From positions 1 through 40,140 of the forward strand of contig DVIV01000029.1 of the NCBI GenBank assembly GCA_018710985.1: DNA of 40,140 bases, read 5' to 3'. Positions 1 through 6,975 of the stretch are shown piece by piece. Origin of the DNA: Candidatus Limiplasma pullicola (GTDB lineage Bacteria > Bacillota > Clostridia > Christensenellales > Aristaeellaceae). The position numbers were made by a program, and so were the translations under genes. How positions within the stretch are numbered: position 1 is the first letter of the stretch; every line of letters starts with the position of its first letter. Under the pieces are notes generated by a model. That model saw only the letters and a program-made list of their open reading frames with translations. It searched no databases and was not told where the DNA came from.

Positions 1-86
1 AGCTCAAGTTTGCTGCGATGAATCTCAAGAAACTCGCCCTCCACAAGTGGCGACCTTTATCGTATTTCTACTTTCTCCTACTGCAA

Positions 87-122
87 GAAGCCACTTTGCT
101 ACGATGCAAAGTGGCTTCTTTG
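87..122 (+). terminator. Long hairpin, probable terminator
   Basis: A 15-bp perfect stem (AAGAAGCCACTTTGC and its complement) closes a six-base loop and ends in CTTCTTT on the plus strand. The sequence shows the hairpin directly. Its use as a rho-independent terminator, for a rightward gene left of the window and possibly also for the leftward loaP transcript, is inference, because the T run is short on both strands. Confidence 0.6.
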
Positions 123-130
123 ACAGTCTG

Positions 131-166
131 CGGCTTTCCTCCCCGAAACGGAGGAAAGCCGTTTTT
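131..166 (+). terminator. Rho-independent terminator
   Basis: A 12-13 bp stem (CGGCTTTCCTCC with GGAGGAAAGCCG) is followed directly by six T residues on the plus strand. This is a classic intrinsic terminator for rightward transcription entering from outside the window. On the minus strand the same stem has no T run, so it is a poor terminator for loaP, whose stop codon lies just beside it. Confidence 0.8.
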
Positions 167-715
167 TCACTCGCTTTGCGGGCCAACGGCGCGCGGGGCG
201 TCGACCGGCTCCACCAGCTCGTAGGGCAGCCATACCTGCCGGATGATGCCGCTGGTGTCCAGGGCGACGCAGCAGGTCTTTTTCCGGCGGTCCACGCGGA
301 TGATCGTGCCGCGCATGCGGGAAAACAGGCCGTCCGCGATCTCGATGCGGTCGCCCGCCGCCACGACCTTGACATGGCTGATGTTCCCCTCCTTCTGCCA
401 CACCCATTGGGCGAAGGCCAGGTCCGAGCCGGCCAGATAATCCCGCCGGCCCTCCCCGTAGCCGAGGGGTCGGATCACGCCGGAAAACGTCCACCAGTTC
501 ACCGGACGGGGCTCTTCGGGCAGATAGACGAACACGTAGCCGGGCAGCAGGGCCGTCTTGATCTCCTCATAGGCCTTGCGTTCCTTGCTGTAGCGCTTTG
601 AGATGCGCTGGGGAAAGATCGCCGTTCCCACACCGTCTTCGGTGATTCTGTGCGCGACGCTCTGTTCTTTGCCCGTTTTGCAGAACAGGCAGAGCACATG
701 GGTGTAATCCTGCAT
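167..715 (-). CDS. loaP: NusG-like antiterminator, LoaP type
   Basis: This 182-residue protein is a NusG paralogue. An N-terminal NGN domain (about residues 4-110) opens with a form of the family signature (CKTGKE). A C-terminal KOW segment follows (about 118-165, around GDRIEIADGLFSRMRGTI). NusG-family proteins ride on RNA polymerase; the LoaP branch is known to prevent termination in long polysaccharide or antibiotic operons. I prefer LoaP to housekeeping NusG because the gene stands alone, without secE or ribosomal protein genes, and has its own promoter. It reads out of the left side of the window, so any target operon is not visible. A Shine-Dalgarno site (AGGAG) lies about nine bases before the ATG. 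The NusG family is certain and the LoaP subtype is likely. Confidence 0.8.
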   Translation of the reverse strand: MQDYTHVLCLFCKTGKEQSVAHRITEDGVGTAIFPQRISKRYSKERKAYEEIKTALLPGYVFVYLPEEPRPVNWWTFSGVIRPLGYGEGRRDYLAGSDLAFAQWVWQKEGNISHVKVVAAGDRIEIADGLFSRMRGTIIRVDRRKKTCCVALDTSGIIRQVWLPYELVEPVDAPRAVGPQSE

Positions 716-780
716 CTGTTTCCACTCCTGTCAAAGCATACGCCGGCGGATGTTCCGGCGTCGCTGCCGGCACGGATGTC

Positions 781-809
781 ATCATATACCAACAAAAAAT
801 GGATGTCAA
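781..809 (-). promoter_or_regulatory. Promoter of loaP
   Basis: On the minus strand TTGACA (804-809) is followed after 17 bases by TATGAT (781-786). This is a near-consensus sigma-A promoter about 65 bases upstream of the loaP start. The leader between them contains a small GCCGG/CCGGC hairpin near 733-760. Confidence 0.75.
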
Positions 810-871
810 CAGCTTCTAGGTTTTCCCAGCTATCTTCGTGGATCAGGGGCTCCCAGGGTTTGCGGCAAACG

Positions 872-900
872 CAAAAGCCCCGCGGCTTTCGCCGCGGGGC
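872..900 (-). terminator. Terminator of giant surface protein gene
   Basis: A GC-rich stem (GCCCCGCGG with CCGCGGGGC, loop of six) is followed on the minus strand by TTTTGCG. It sits 15 bases past the stop codon of the giant secreted protein, which fits an intrinsic terminator for that gene. Confidence 0.8.
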
Positions 901-914
901 GGAGCGATGGTTGG

Positions 915-3900
915 TTAGAAGCTGAGCGCGGCGGGGTCGGAGTTGCCTTCCTTCATGGCCTGCTCCGCCATTTCCTCCTCCGTCATTTCGGAAGATCCGG
1001 CGGGCTCCTCCTTGGTATCTTCAGGGCTTTCCTCCTCGGAATCGGCGGGAGCCTTCTCTTCCTCATCCTCCGGCTCCTCGGCGGGCTCGGTCGTTTCTTT
1101 CTTCTCTTCCTCCGTCTGCACGGTGGGATCGACGATGCTCACGCGCTTGCCTCTGCTGATGGTGATGTCGCCCACCTTGACGGTGACGACCACGCGCAGG
1201 GATTCGGCCGTTTCCCCTTCGCCGACGGTCACCTTGAAGCCGTCGCCGCTGGCCTTGGCGCTGGTAGCGGTCAGGTCGCTGCCGCTCAGGCGCCAGCTGA
1301 TGGACGCCTGCACGCCCTCCGGCACGCCGCTGACCTTCGCCACGTAGGTGGAGGACTTGCCGCGGCCGATCTTGGACGCGCCCTTCTCAAAGGAGATGCG
1401 GATGTTGCTGGACTCGGCCAGCGCCTCGTACTCCTTCTCAAGGGTTTCGTCGTCGGGTTCCTCGATCTCTTCGCCTTCCTCGCCTTCGGAGACGTCCCTG
1501 TCCTCAGCCTCGCTTTCCTTGGCTTCGGGTTCCTCCTTGGCTTCGCTCCACTGGGCCACATAGGTGGCGTCAGCGGTCACGGTGCCGGCCACGGCGGGGG
1601 ACCAGCCCTCAAAGACCATGCCATCCGCCTCAGGCGCGGCGCAGCCGGGCGTATCCATCCCGGTGAGCACCGTGTCCTGCTTCAGAACGGTATCCCCGTC
1701 CTGATAGGTGACGGTATAGCGCGCATCCTCCGCGTCGGGGATGCCGTTGGCGTTCCAGTCGTCCGCCCACTGGGCTTCGTAGGTCACGTCGGCGGTCACG
1801 GTTTCGGCCACGGCGGGCTCCCAGCCCGTGAACACGAACAGGTCGCGCTGGGGAGCGGCGCAGCCCGGCATGGGCGAGCCTTCCTCCAGCTGATAGGTGC
1901 TCAGCTCGCCGCCCAGGCCGTTGGTGTAGGTAACGGTATAGAGCACGGGGGTGTCGGCGGGCTGCTCGTCGGTGGTGTCCGCGGGCTGCTCGCCGGTGGT
2001 GTCGGCGGGCTGCTCGTCGGTGGTATCCGCGGGCTGCTCGCCGGTGGTGTCGGCGGGCTGCTCGCCGGTGGTATCGGCGGGCTGCTCGTCGGTGGTGTCC
2101 GCGGGCTGCTCGTCGGTGGTATCGGCGGGCTGCTCCGTCTCGGCGGCCTTCCAGGTCGCCTCGAAGGTGACCACGCCGCCAACCTCATCGTACTGGAAGT
2201 CGCTCCAGCCGGCAAAGACCATCGTCGGATCGGTGGGATGCGTGGGAGCCGCCAGCGACTGGACGTATGCGTAGGCGTCCATGATGGTCTGCGAGGTCGT
2301 CTCGTCGATCACGCCGCCGTCCACGCCGTTGGTCACGACCACGCGCACGCCAGGGGCGGTATCCTCGCCGTTCTCCAGCGTATCGGTGGTCCCATCCGCG
2401 GCGTCATGCGCACGCCAGGTGGCGGTGTAGGTCGCGTCGCCGGTCACGGGCTTGGAGGCGCTGTCGCCCCAGCCGTTGTTGTTTTGGTCAATCCAGGCGT
2501 CAAAGTCGTAGCCCTCGCGGGTCGGGTTGGCGGGCAGCGGGGTGTTCTCGCCCTCGGCCACCTGCTGGCTGAGCACGACGTTGTTTTCCTCGGTGCCGTC
2601 CAGGAAGACGATGGTATACAGCTTCGTCCACTTGGCGGTGTAGGTGGCGTCCGCGCTCACCGTCTCGGTCACGGCGGGCTCCCAGCCGTCAAAGCGGTAG
2701 CCCTCGCGGGTGGGCTGGGGCGCGGCGGGGGTCGCATCCCCGGCCAGCAGGCCGGAGGTGGCCTGGTCGTTGAAGATCACCGCATCCTCCACGCCGTCGG
2801 TGTAGGTGACGGTGAAGGTGGCGTCCGCGGGCAGCAGGTCCATGGTCATCAGCAGGTTGGAGGTATCCGTGTTGGTCTGCCACTGGGCCACGTAGGTGAC
2901 GTTGTCCGTCACCTTGTTGCTCCACGTCGGGCTCCACTCGATAAACTTCCATCCCTCCAGGATTACGTTGGGCGTGTACGCCGGGGTCACCGCGTCTTTC
3001 TGCAGGTTGCGGTAGACCGCATCGGTAAACACCTTGCCGCCCTGGCCGTCGGTATAGGTGACGGTGTAGGTGCGGATGATCTGCACGTTGGTCTTGACGC
3101 GCTCGCCGGGCGCCTGCTTGGGCCAGACGATCACGTTGATGGAGAGCGCGGTTTCGTCGGAGGCGACCGTCAGCTGGGCGGTGCTTTCGTTGATCTTTTT
3201 AATCTTGGTATTCGCGCTGGTGTTGCCCTCGATGGCCCACTCCACGCCGATCACGGAGTTGGTGGCGTAGGCGCTGTACTGAGCCTCCGTGCCGGCCAGC
3301 ACGCTGGTGGGCTGGTTGCCGTTGAAGACGGCCTTGATGGAGGTGTCCTCCTGCGTGCCGCTGACCAGGTGCAGCGCCAGGGAGCCCTGGTACGTCTTGC
3401 CGTCAACGGTGCAGGTGGCCCAGACCACGATGTCCTTGTCGAGGATCTCGTCGGGGCCGACGTTGAGCACGCCGGTATCCTCGTTGATCCAGGTACTGTT
3501 GGACTGCTTGTACTGCACGCTCCACTTGAAAGCGGGCTGCGTGACCGTGTTGCTCACGTTGGCGAAGCACTGGACCACGGCCACGTTCACGCCGTCGATG
3601 TTGACGGTGGTGCGCTCGGCGGTCACGGTCACGGCATGGTCCACGTTGAAGTAGGCCGTCACCGTGATTGTGCCCCCGGTGCCCGCCGTGGAGGTGGTCG
3701 CGTCGGCGGTGCTCACCTTGAACACGTTGGCCGCGATGCCGTTGGCGGTATAGCCAGCGTTGGGCTTGATGGTGATGGGCACGGTGTAGCTGGAGGCGTT
3801 CTTGAACGTGCCGTTCTCCAGGCAGCTGGTCCAGTTGATCTCCGCGGTGTACTGGTCCGTCGAATAGCTGACCACGGAGGGCACGCCGCCCGGCACGGGG

Positions 3901-6431
3901 CGCGGCACGCCGGAGATGTAGAACTGGGTGATGGGCAGCTCGCCGGTGGGGGTAAACTCGAAGTCAAAGACGTTGCCCGCCTTGGAAAGCTGCGTGGCCG
4001 CCGCGCCGTTGACCTTCACGGCGGCGTTGTTCCAGCTCAGGCCATGGTTGGCGTTGAGGGTGAGGCGCGCGATATAGGTGGTCTGGGGCTTGAAGTGGCC
4101 CTTGGAATCCAGCACGGCCAGCGCGCCGGTGGCCTTGTCAATCCAGGTGATGCTGCCGTTGCAGACCTCGACGGTCTGGTTGTTGACCACGCCGGAGCCG
4201 GACACGGACGCCTGCGGCGTCTCGCCCGCCACGGGCGTCGTGATGTAGATGCTGGCATTCACCGCCGCGTACTGCGCCACCGCCGCGGTGACGACGGAAT
4301 GGCGGTTGGGGTACTCGGTGGCCTGCTTGGCGTAGTTATAGTACGGGCATCCGGAGGCCACGTCGACGACCAGCGTGATCTGCTTGCCGTTCCAGGCGGG
4401 GTCGATGGTCAGCGTGGAGGCGTCTCCGACCTTTCCGCCGTCCACCCACCAGCTGTAGCTGATCCAGCCGGGCACGGAGGCCGCGGTCCAGGGATTGAGC
4501 GACGCGACCAGCGTATCGCCCACCTCGGGCGCGGTCTGGGACGCGTTGGCGTTGGTGCGCTGGTTGATGATGCCCACGCCCGTGACCTCGCCGCTGGCGC
4601 GCACGGGATTGGTGGCGGCGCTGATGGCCTCGCCCGCGTTGGGATAGGCGGTGATGGCCTTGACGCTGATGGTCTTGCCCACGTCCGTGGCCTTGACCGC
4701 GTACTGGCCGCTGGTATTGGTATACGTCTCGGTGCCGACCGTCCAGATATAGGAGATATCCCCGCTGGTGCGCAGGGGGTCCAGCGCGTCGGGGGTGAGG
4801 TCGACGGTGATGGTTTCACCGATCACGGGGCTGGTGTTGTTGAGCGCCACGGCGGTGACAACCTTGTTGCTGATGATGGGGTTGCTCAGCGGGCTGTCGA
4901 TGTAGTCCACGCCGCTTTCCGCGTTGAAGGTGCTGACCCCGTAGATGCCCGCGCCGCGCACGCGCACCTTGATGCGGTGGCCGATGGCCGTCTCCGGCAC
5001 GGTAATATAGGAGCCGTACAGATTGAGGGAGGTTTCCGCGCCGGTGGTCGCATTGACCATAATCCACTCATAGGTGGCGGTGGCGTTGCCGGGGGTGAGC
5101 ACGGCGTAGCAGCCGTTGCCCGCGGTGAGGGTATAGTTGTTCAGCGCGACGGCGGTGATGTTCGCGCTCTGGACCAGGCCGTAGGCGGACGTGGTCGCGC
5201 TGCCCGTGTAGGGCGCGATGCCCTCCACCCGCAGGCTGATCTTCTTGCCCAGGTCGTTGGCGGTGACCATGTAGCTGGCGGTGGTGGCCACCACATCGCC
5301 GTCGGCCATCCACACGCAGTTGACGGACGCGCCGGAGGGCGCCACGACGGAGCTGAGCACCTCGCCCACCATGACGGGGCGGTTTTTGATGCTCAGGTCC
5401 ACGGAGAACACCTCCGTGGCGCTGCGAACCTCGCCGGAGGCCGAGCAGATGGCCACGCCGCTGAAGGTGTCGATGCCGTTGACCTTGAGCTGAATCAGCT
5501 TGCCGATGTCGCTCTGCTGCACGGTATAGGTGGCCTCCGTGCTCACCTCGACGCCGCCCACGCGCCAGCTGTAGCTGACCGTGGCCGAGGAGGGCTTGAG
5601 CACGGCGGAAAGCGTATCGCCCACGAAGGGCTGGGGCTTGTTGAGCGACACCTGGGTGACCTGGCGGCTGGAAACCACCGGGTCGGTGGTGTACGTCTTG
5701 GAGCCGTAGTACACGCCGGTGCCCGTGACCGTCAGGGTGATGGGCTTGCCGATGTAGTCGTTGAGCACGCGCAAAGTGGCGCTGTTGCTCTGCTCCACGC
5801 CGCCCACCTTCCAGCTGTAGGTCACGGTCGCGTCCGACGGGGTGACGGTAGCCTGAAGCATGTCGTCCACCACGGGCGACGGGTAGTTGACGCTCACGGC
5901 CTCCACGGCCTTCGACGAGGGCGCAGGCGGGGGCGTGACGGAGATATAGCGGCTCATCATGTAGCCGCGCACGCCGCCGATGGAAATATAATGCCACTCG
6001 TCGCCGTAGGTCAGAATGGTCACGGCCGTGCCGGGGCTGTAGAGCTGAATGCGCTTGCCGCCCGGCGTGGTGCGCAGCCATACGCGCAGGCCGTTGTCGC
6101 TGACGACGGTGCCGGTGCCCACGCCGCCGCCTGCGCCGCCGGAGCCGGTACCGGTGCCGCTGGTGCCGAAGATGAGGAACTCGTTCATCATCCAGCCGAC
6201 GGTTTCGCCGACACGGATCTGCGACCATCCGGTGCCGCGCTGCTGCACGATGACCGTGGTGCCCACGTCATAGGTGGTGACCACGCGGTAGGCCTTGCTG
6301 GGGCCTTCGCGCATACGTACCCCATAGCCGTTTTCGCTGGTGACCATCGCGTATTCCTCCGCAGAGGCGACCGTGGTCATCAGTCCCACCAGCGCCAGGG
6401 CGACCAGCAGGACGCATAAGAAGCGTTTCAT
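915..6431 (-). CDS. Giant secreted multi-domain repeat protein
   Basis: This 1838-residue protein is probably secreted and wall-associated. A signal peptide (residues 1-24, ending ASA) is followed by two bacterial SH3 domains (about 28-90 and 108-168), which often bind cell wall. A long series of Ig-like modules follows from about 175, each with a recurring SYSWxVGG-type core. InlB B-type (Listeria-Bacteroides) repeats lie at about 1119-1427 and 1495-1623, recognisable by endings such as YVAQW and YTAKW. Between them is an eight-residue tandem repeat (PADTTDEQ). A calcium-loop-like stretch (DWNANGIPDAED) sits near 1557, and the C-terminus is very acidic. There is no LPXTG motif or C-terminal anchor, so attachment would be through the SH3 domains. 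A GGAGGG Shine-Dalgarno site supports the ATG. Adhesion is the usual suggestion for such proteins, but the function is unknown. Confidence 0.9.
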   Translation of the reverse strand: MKRFLCVLLVALALVGLMTTVASAEEYAMVTSENGYGVRMREGPSKAYRVVTTYDVGTTVIVQQRGTGWSQIRVGETVGWMMNEFLIFGTSGTGTGSGGAGGGVGTGTVVSDNGLRVWLRTTPGGKRIQLYSPGTAVTILTYGDEWHYISIGGVRGYMMSRYISVTPPPAPSSKAVEAVSVNYPSPVVDDMLQATVTPSDATVTYSWKVGGVEQSNSATLRVLNDYIGKPITLTVTGTGVYYGSKTYTTDPVVSSRQVTQVSLNKPQPFVGDTLSAVLKPSSATVSYSWRVGGVEVSTEATYTVQQSDIGKLIQLKVNGIDTFSGVAICSASGEVRSATEVFSVDLSIKNRPVMVGEVLSSVVAPSGASVNCVWMADGDVVATTASYMVTANDLGKKISLRVEGIAPYTGSATTSAYGLVQSANITAVALNNYTLTAGNGCYAVLTPGNATATYEWIMVNATTGAETSLNLYGSYITVPETAIGHRIKVRVRGAGIYGVSTFNAESGVDYIDSPLSNPIISNKVVTAVALNNTSPVIGETITVDLTPDALDPLRTSGDISYIWTVGTETYTNTSGQYAVKATDVGKTISVKAITAYPNAGEAISAATNPVRASGEVTGVGIINQRTNANASQTAPEVGDTLVASLNPWTAASVPGWISYSWWVDGGKVGDASTLTIDPAWNGKQITLVVDVASGCPYYNYAKQATEYPNRHSVVTAAVAQYAAVNASIYITTPVAGETPQASVSGSGVVNNQTVEVCNGSITWIDKATGALAVLDSKGHFKPQTTYIARLTLNANHGLSWNNAAVKVNGAAATQLSKAGNVFDFEFTPTGELPITQFYISGVPRPVPGGVPSVVSYSTDQYTAEINWTSCLENGTFKNASSYTVPITIKPNAGYTANGIAANVFKVSTADATTSTAGTGGTITVTAYFNVDHAVTVTAERTTVNIDGVNVAVVQCFANVSNTVTQPAFKWSVQYKQSNSTWINEDTGVLNVGPDEILDKDIVVWATCTVDGKTYQGSLALHLVSGTQEDTSIKAVFNGNQPTSVLAGTEAQYSAYATNSVIGVEWAIEGNTSANTKIKKINESTAQLTVASDETALSINVIVWPKQAPGERVKTNVQIIRTYTVTYTDGQGGKVFTDAVYRNLQKDAVTPAYTPNVILEGWKFIEWSPTWSNKVTDNVTYVAQWQTNTDTSNLLMTMDLLPADATFTVTYTDGVEDAVIFNDQATSGLLAGDATPAAPQPTREGYRFDGWEPAVTETVSADATYTAKWTKLYTIVFLDGTEENNVVLSQQVAEGENTPLPANPTREGYDFDAWIDQNNNGWGDSASKPVTGDATYTATWRAHDAADGTTDTLENGEDTAPGVRVVVTNGVDGGVIDETTSQTIMDAYAYVQSLAAPTHPTDPTMVFAGWSDFQYDEVGGVVTFEATWKAAETEQPADTTDEQPADTTDEQPADTTGEQPADTTGEQPADTTDEQPADTTGEQPADTTDEQPADTPVLYTVTYTNGLGGELSTYQLEEGSPMPGCAAPQRDLFVFTGWEPAVAETVTADVTYEAQWADDWNANGIPDAEDARYTVTYQDGDTVLKQDTVLTGMDTPGCAAPEADGMVFEGWSPAVAGTVTADATYVAQWSEAKEEPEAKESEAEDRDVSEGEEGEEIEEPDDETLEKEYEALAESSNIRISFEKGASKIGRGKSSTYVAKVSGVPEGVQASISWRLSGSDLTATSAKASGDGFKVTVGEGETAESLRVVVTVKVGDITISRGKRVSIVDPTVQTEEEKKETTEPAEEPEDEEEKAPADSEEESPEDTKEEPAGSSEMTEEEMAEQAMKEGNSDPAALSF
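1951..2137 (-). repeat. 24-bp tandem repeat inside giant protein gene
   Basis: About eight copies of a 24-bp unit encode PADTTDEQ or PADTTGEQ. Copies differ at only a few bases, mainly at the D/G codon and at synonymous sites. The unit is a multiple of three, so loss or gain of copies would change spacer length without breaking the frame. Confidence 0.9.
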
Positions 6432-6513
6432 CTCGATATCCCTCCGTTACACAGTGTATGTCAGGCGGCGCGCCATATGGATATGGCTTGCCCATACAGT
6501 GCTTCCTTCTGGC

Positions 6514-6542
6514 ATTATACAGATTTTGATAACTTTTGTAAA
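6514..6542 (-). promoter_or_regulatory. Promoter of giant surface protein gene
   Basis: On the minus strand TTTACA (6537-6542) is followed after 17 bases by TATAAT (6514-6519), about 85 bases before the ATG. The match to the sigma-A consensus is good. Confidence 0.7.
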
Positions 6543-6869
6543 GGGTTTTGCCTTGAAATCTTCAAATTTTCGATACACATTCGTAAAGATTTGGTCTTTT
6601 TTATGTTCGTTCCCCCGCTTTCTCCCGGTCTTGTCCGCGACCGCGCATCGGGCCGGCATTCCGTCAATTCAACGAACCTCCGACCTGGATTCTTCCCAGT
6701 TCTGAGAAAAAAAACCGTCTTTCCGCGTTCCTTCCATGTTATATGGACGCGCGCGGGCCCCAAAAGGTTTTCGTCCGCGCAAAAAAAGCCGGACCGCGCG
6801 GCGGCTGTAACAAGTTGTAACATATATTATAATGAAAGAAACCCGTTTGCCCGGCCGCGGACGAGGCCG

Positions 6870-6897
6870 TTGACAATTATATTCAAAATCATATAAT
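6870..6897 (+). promoter_or_regulatory. Promoter of adhE operon
   Basis: A perfect TTGACA (6870-6875) and a perfect TATAAT (6892-6897) are separated by 16 bases. The putative start point falls before a Rex-like operator and about 75 bases before the adhE start codon. Confidence 0.8.
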
Positions 6898-6934
6898 GGT
6901 ATATAAACATTGGCATTTACAGCTCCCTGAAACT

Positions 6935-6952
6935 ATGTTAAACTTTTAACGA
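6935..6952 (+). promoter_or_regulatory. Rex redox-repressor operator
   Basis: The 18-bp site ATGTTAAACTTTTAACGA matches the Rex consensus TTGTTAA-N4-TTAACAA at 12 of 14 defined positions and is a near palindrome. Rex senses the NADH/NAD+ ratio and in Clostridia commonly represses adhE. The site lies between the promoter and the start codon, where bound Rex would block transcription. The rex gene itself is not in the window. Confidence 0.75.
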
Positions 6953-6975
6953 AATCAGAAAGGAGCTGGGTCAGC

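Larger units (their letters stand above)
1..166. other. Gene-free left edge
   Basis: No convincing coding region is visible in the first 166 bases. A short open frame from position 18 has no Shine-Dalgarno site and crosses two hairpins, so I do not call it. The stretch holds two strong inverted repeats, annotated separately, that look like transcription terminators for a rightward gene lying before the window. Confidence 0.6.
6432..6975. other. AT-rich divergent intergenic region
   Basis: This 544-base gap separates the leftward giant gene and the rightward adhE. It is much more AT-rich than its surroundings. It contains one promoter for each gene and a Rex-type operator, annotated separately. 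A near-repeat of TGTAACA occurs twice at about 6806-6822, next to another TATAAT at about 6827-6832, which could be a second start or regulator site. I see no coding region or recognisable RNA gene in it. Confidence 0.7.

Noticed and set aside
18-224. Small gene at the left edge
   Set aside because: It has no ribosome site, crosses two terminator hairpins and overlaps the loaP end.
1951-2137. CRISPR-like array
   Set aside because: The 24-bp units are contiguous, without spacers, and encode an in-frame peptide repeat.
750-6419. Uninterrupted plus-strand frame of 1889 codons opposite the giant gene
   Set aside because: It is rich in Gly, His, Ala and Val with no domain, starts inside the loaP promoter region without a ribosome site, and mirrors the giant gene, whose frame has a signal peptide and known domains. 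High GC explains the lack of stops.
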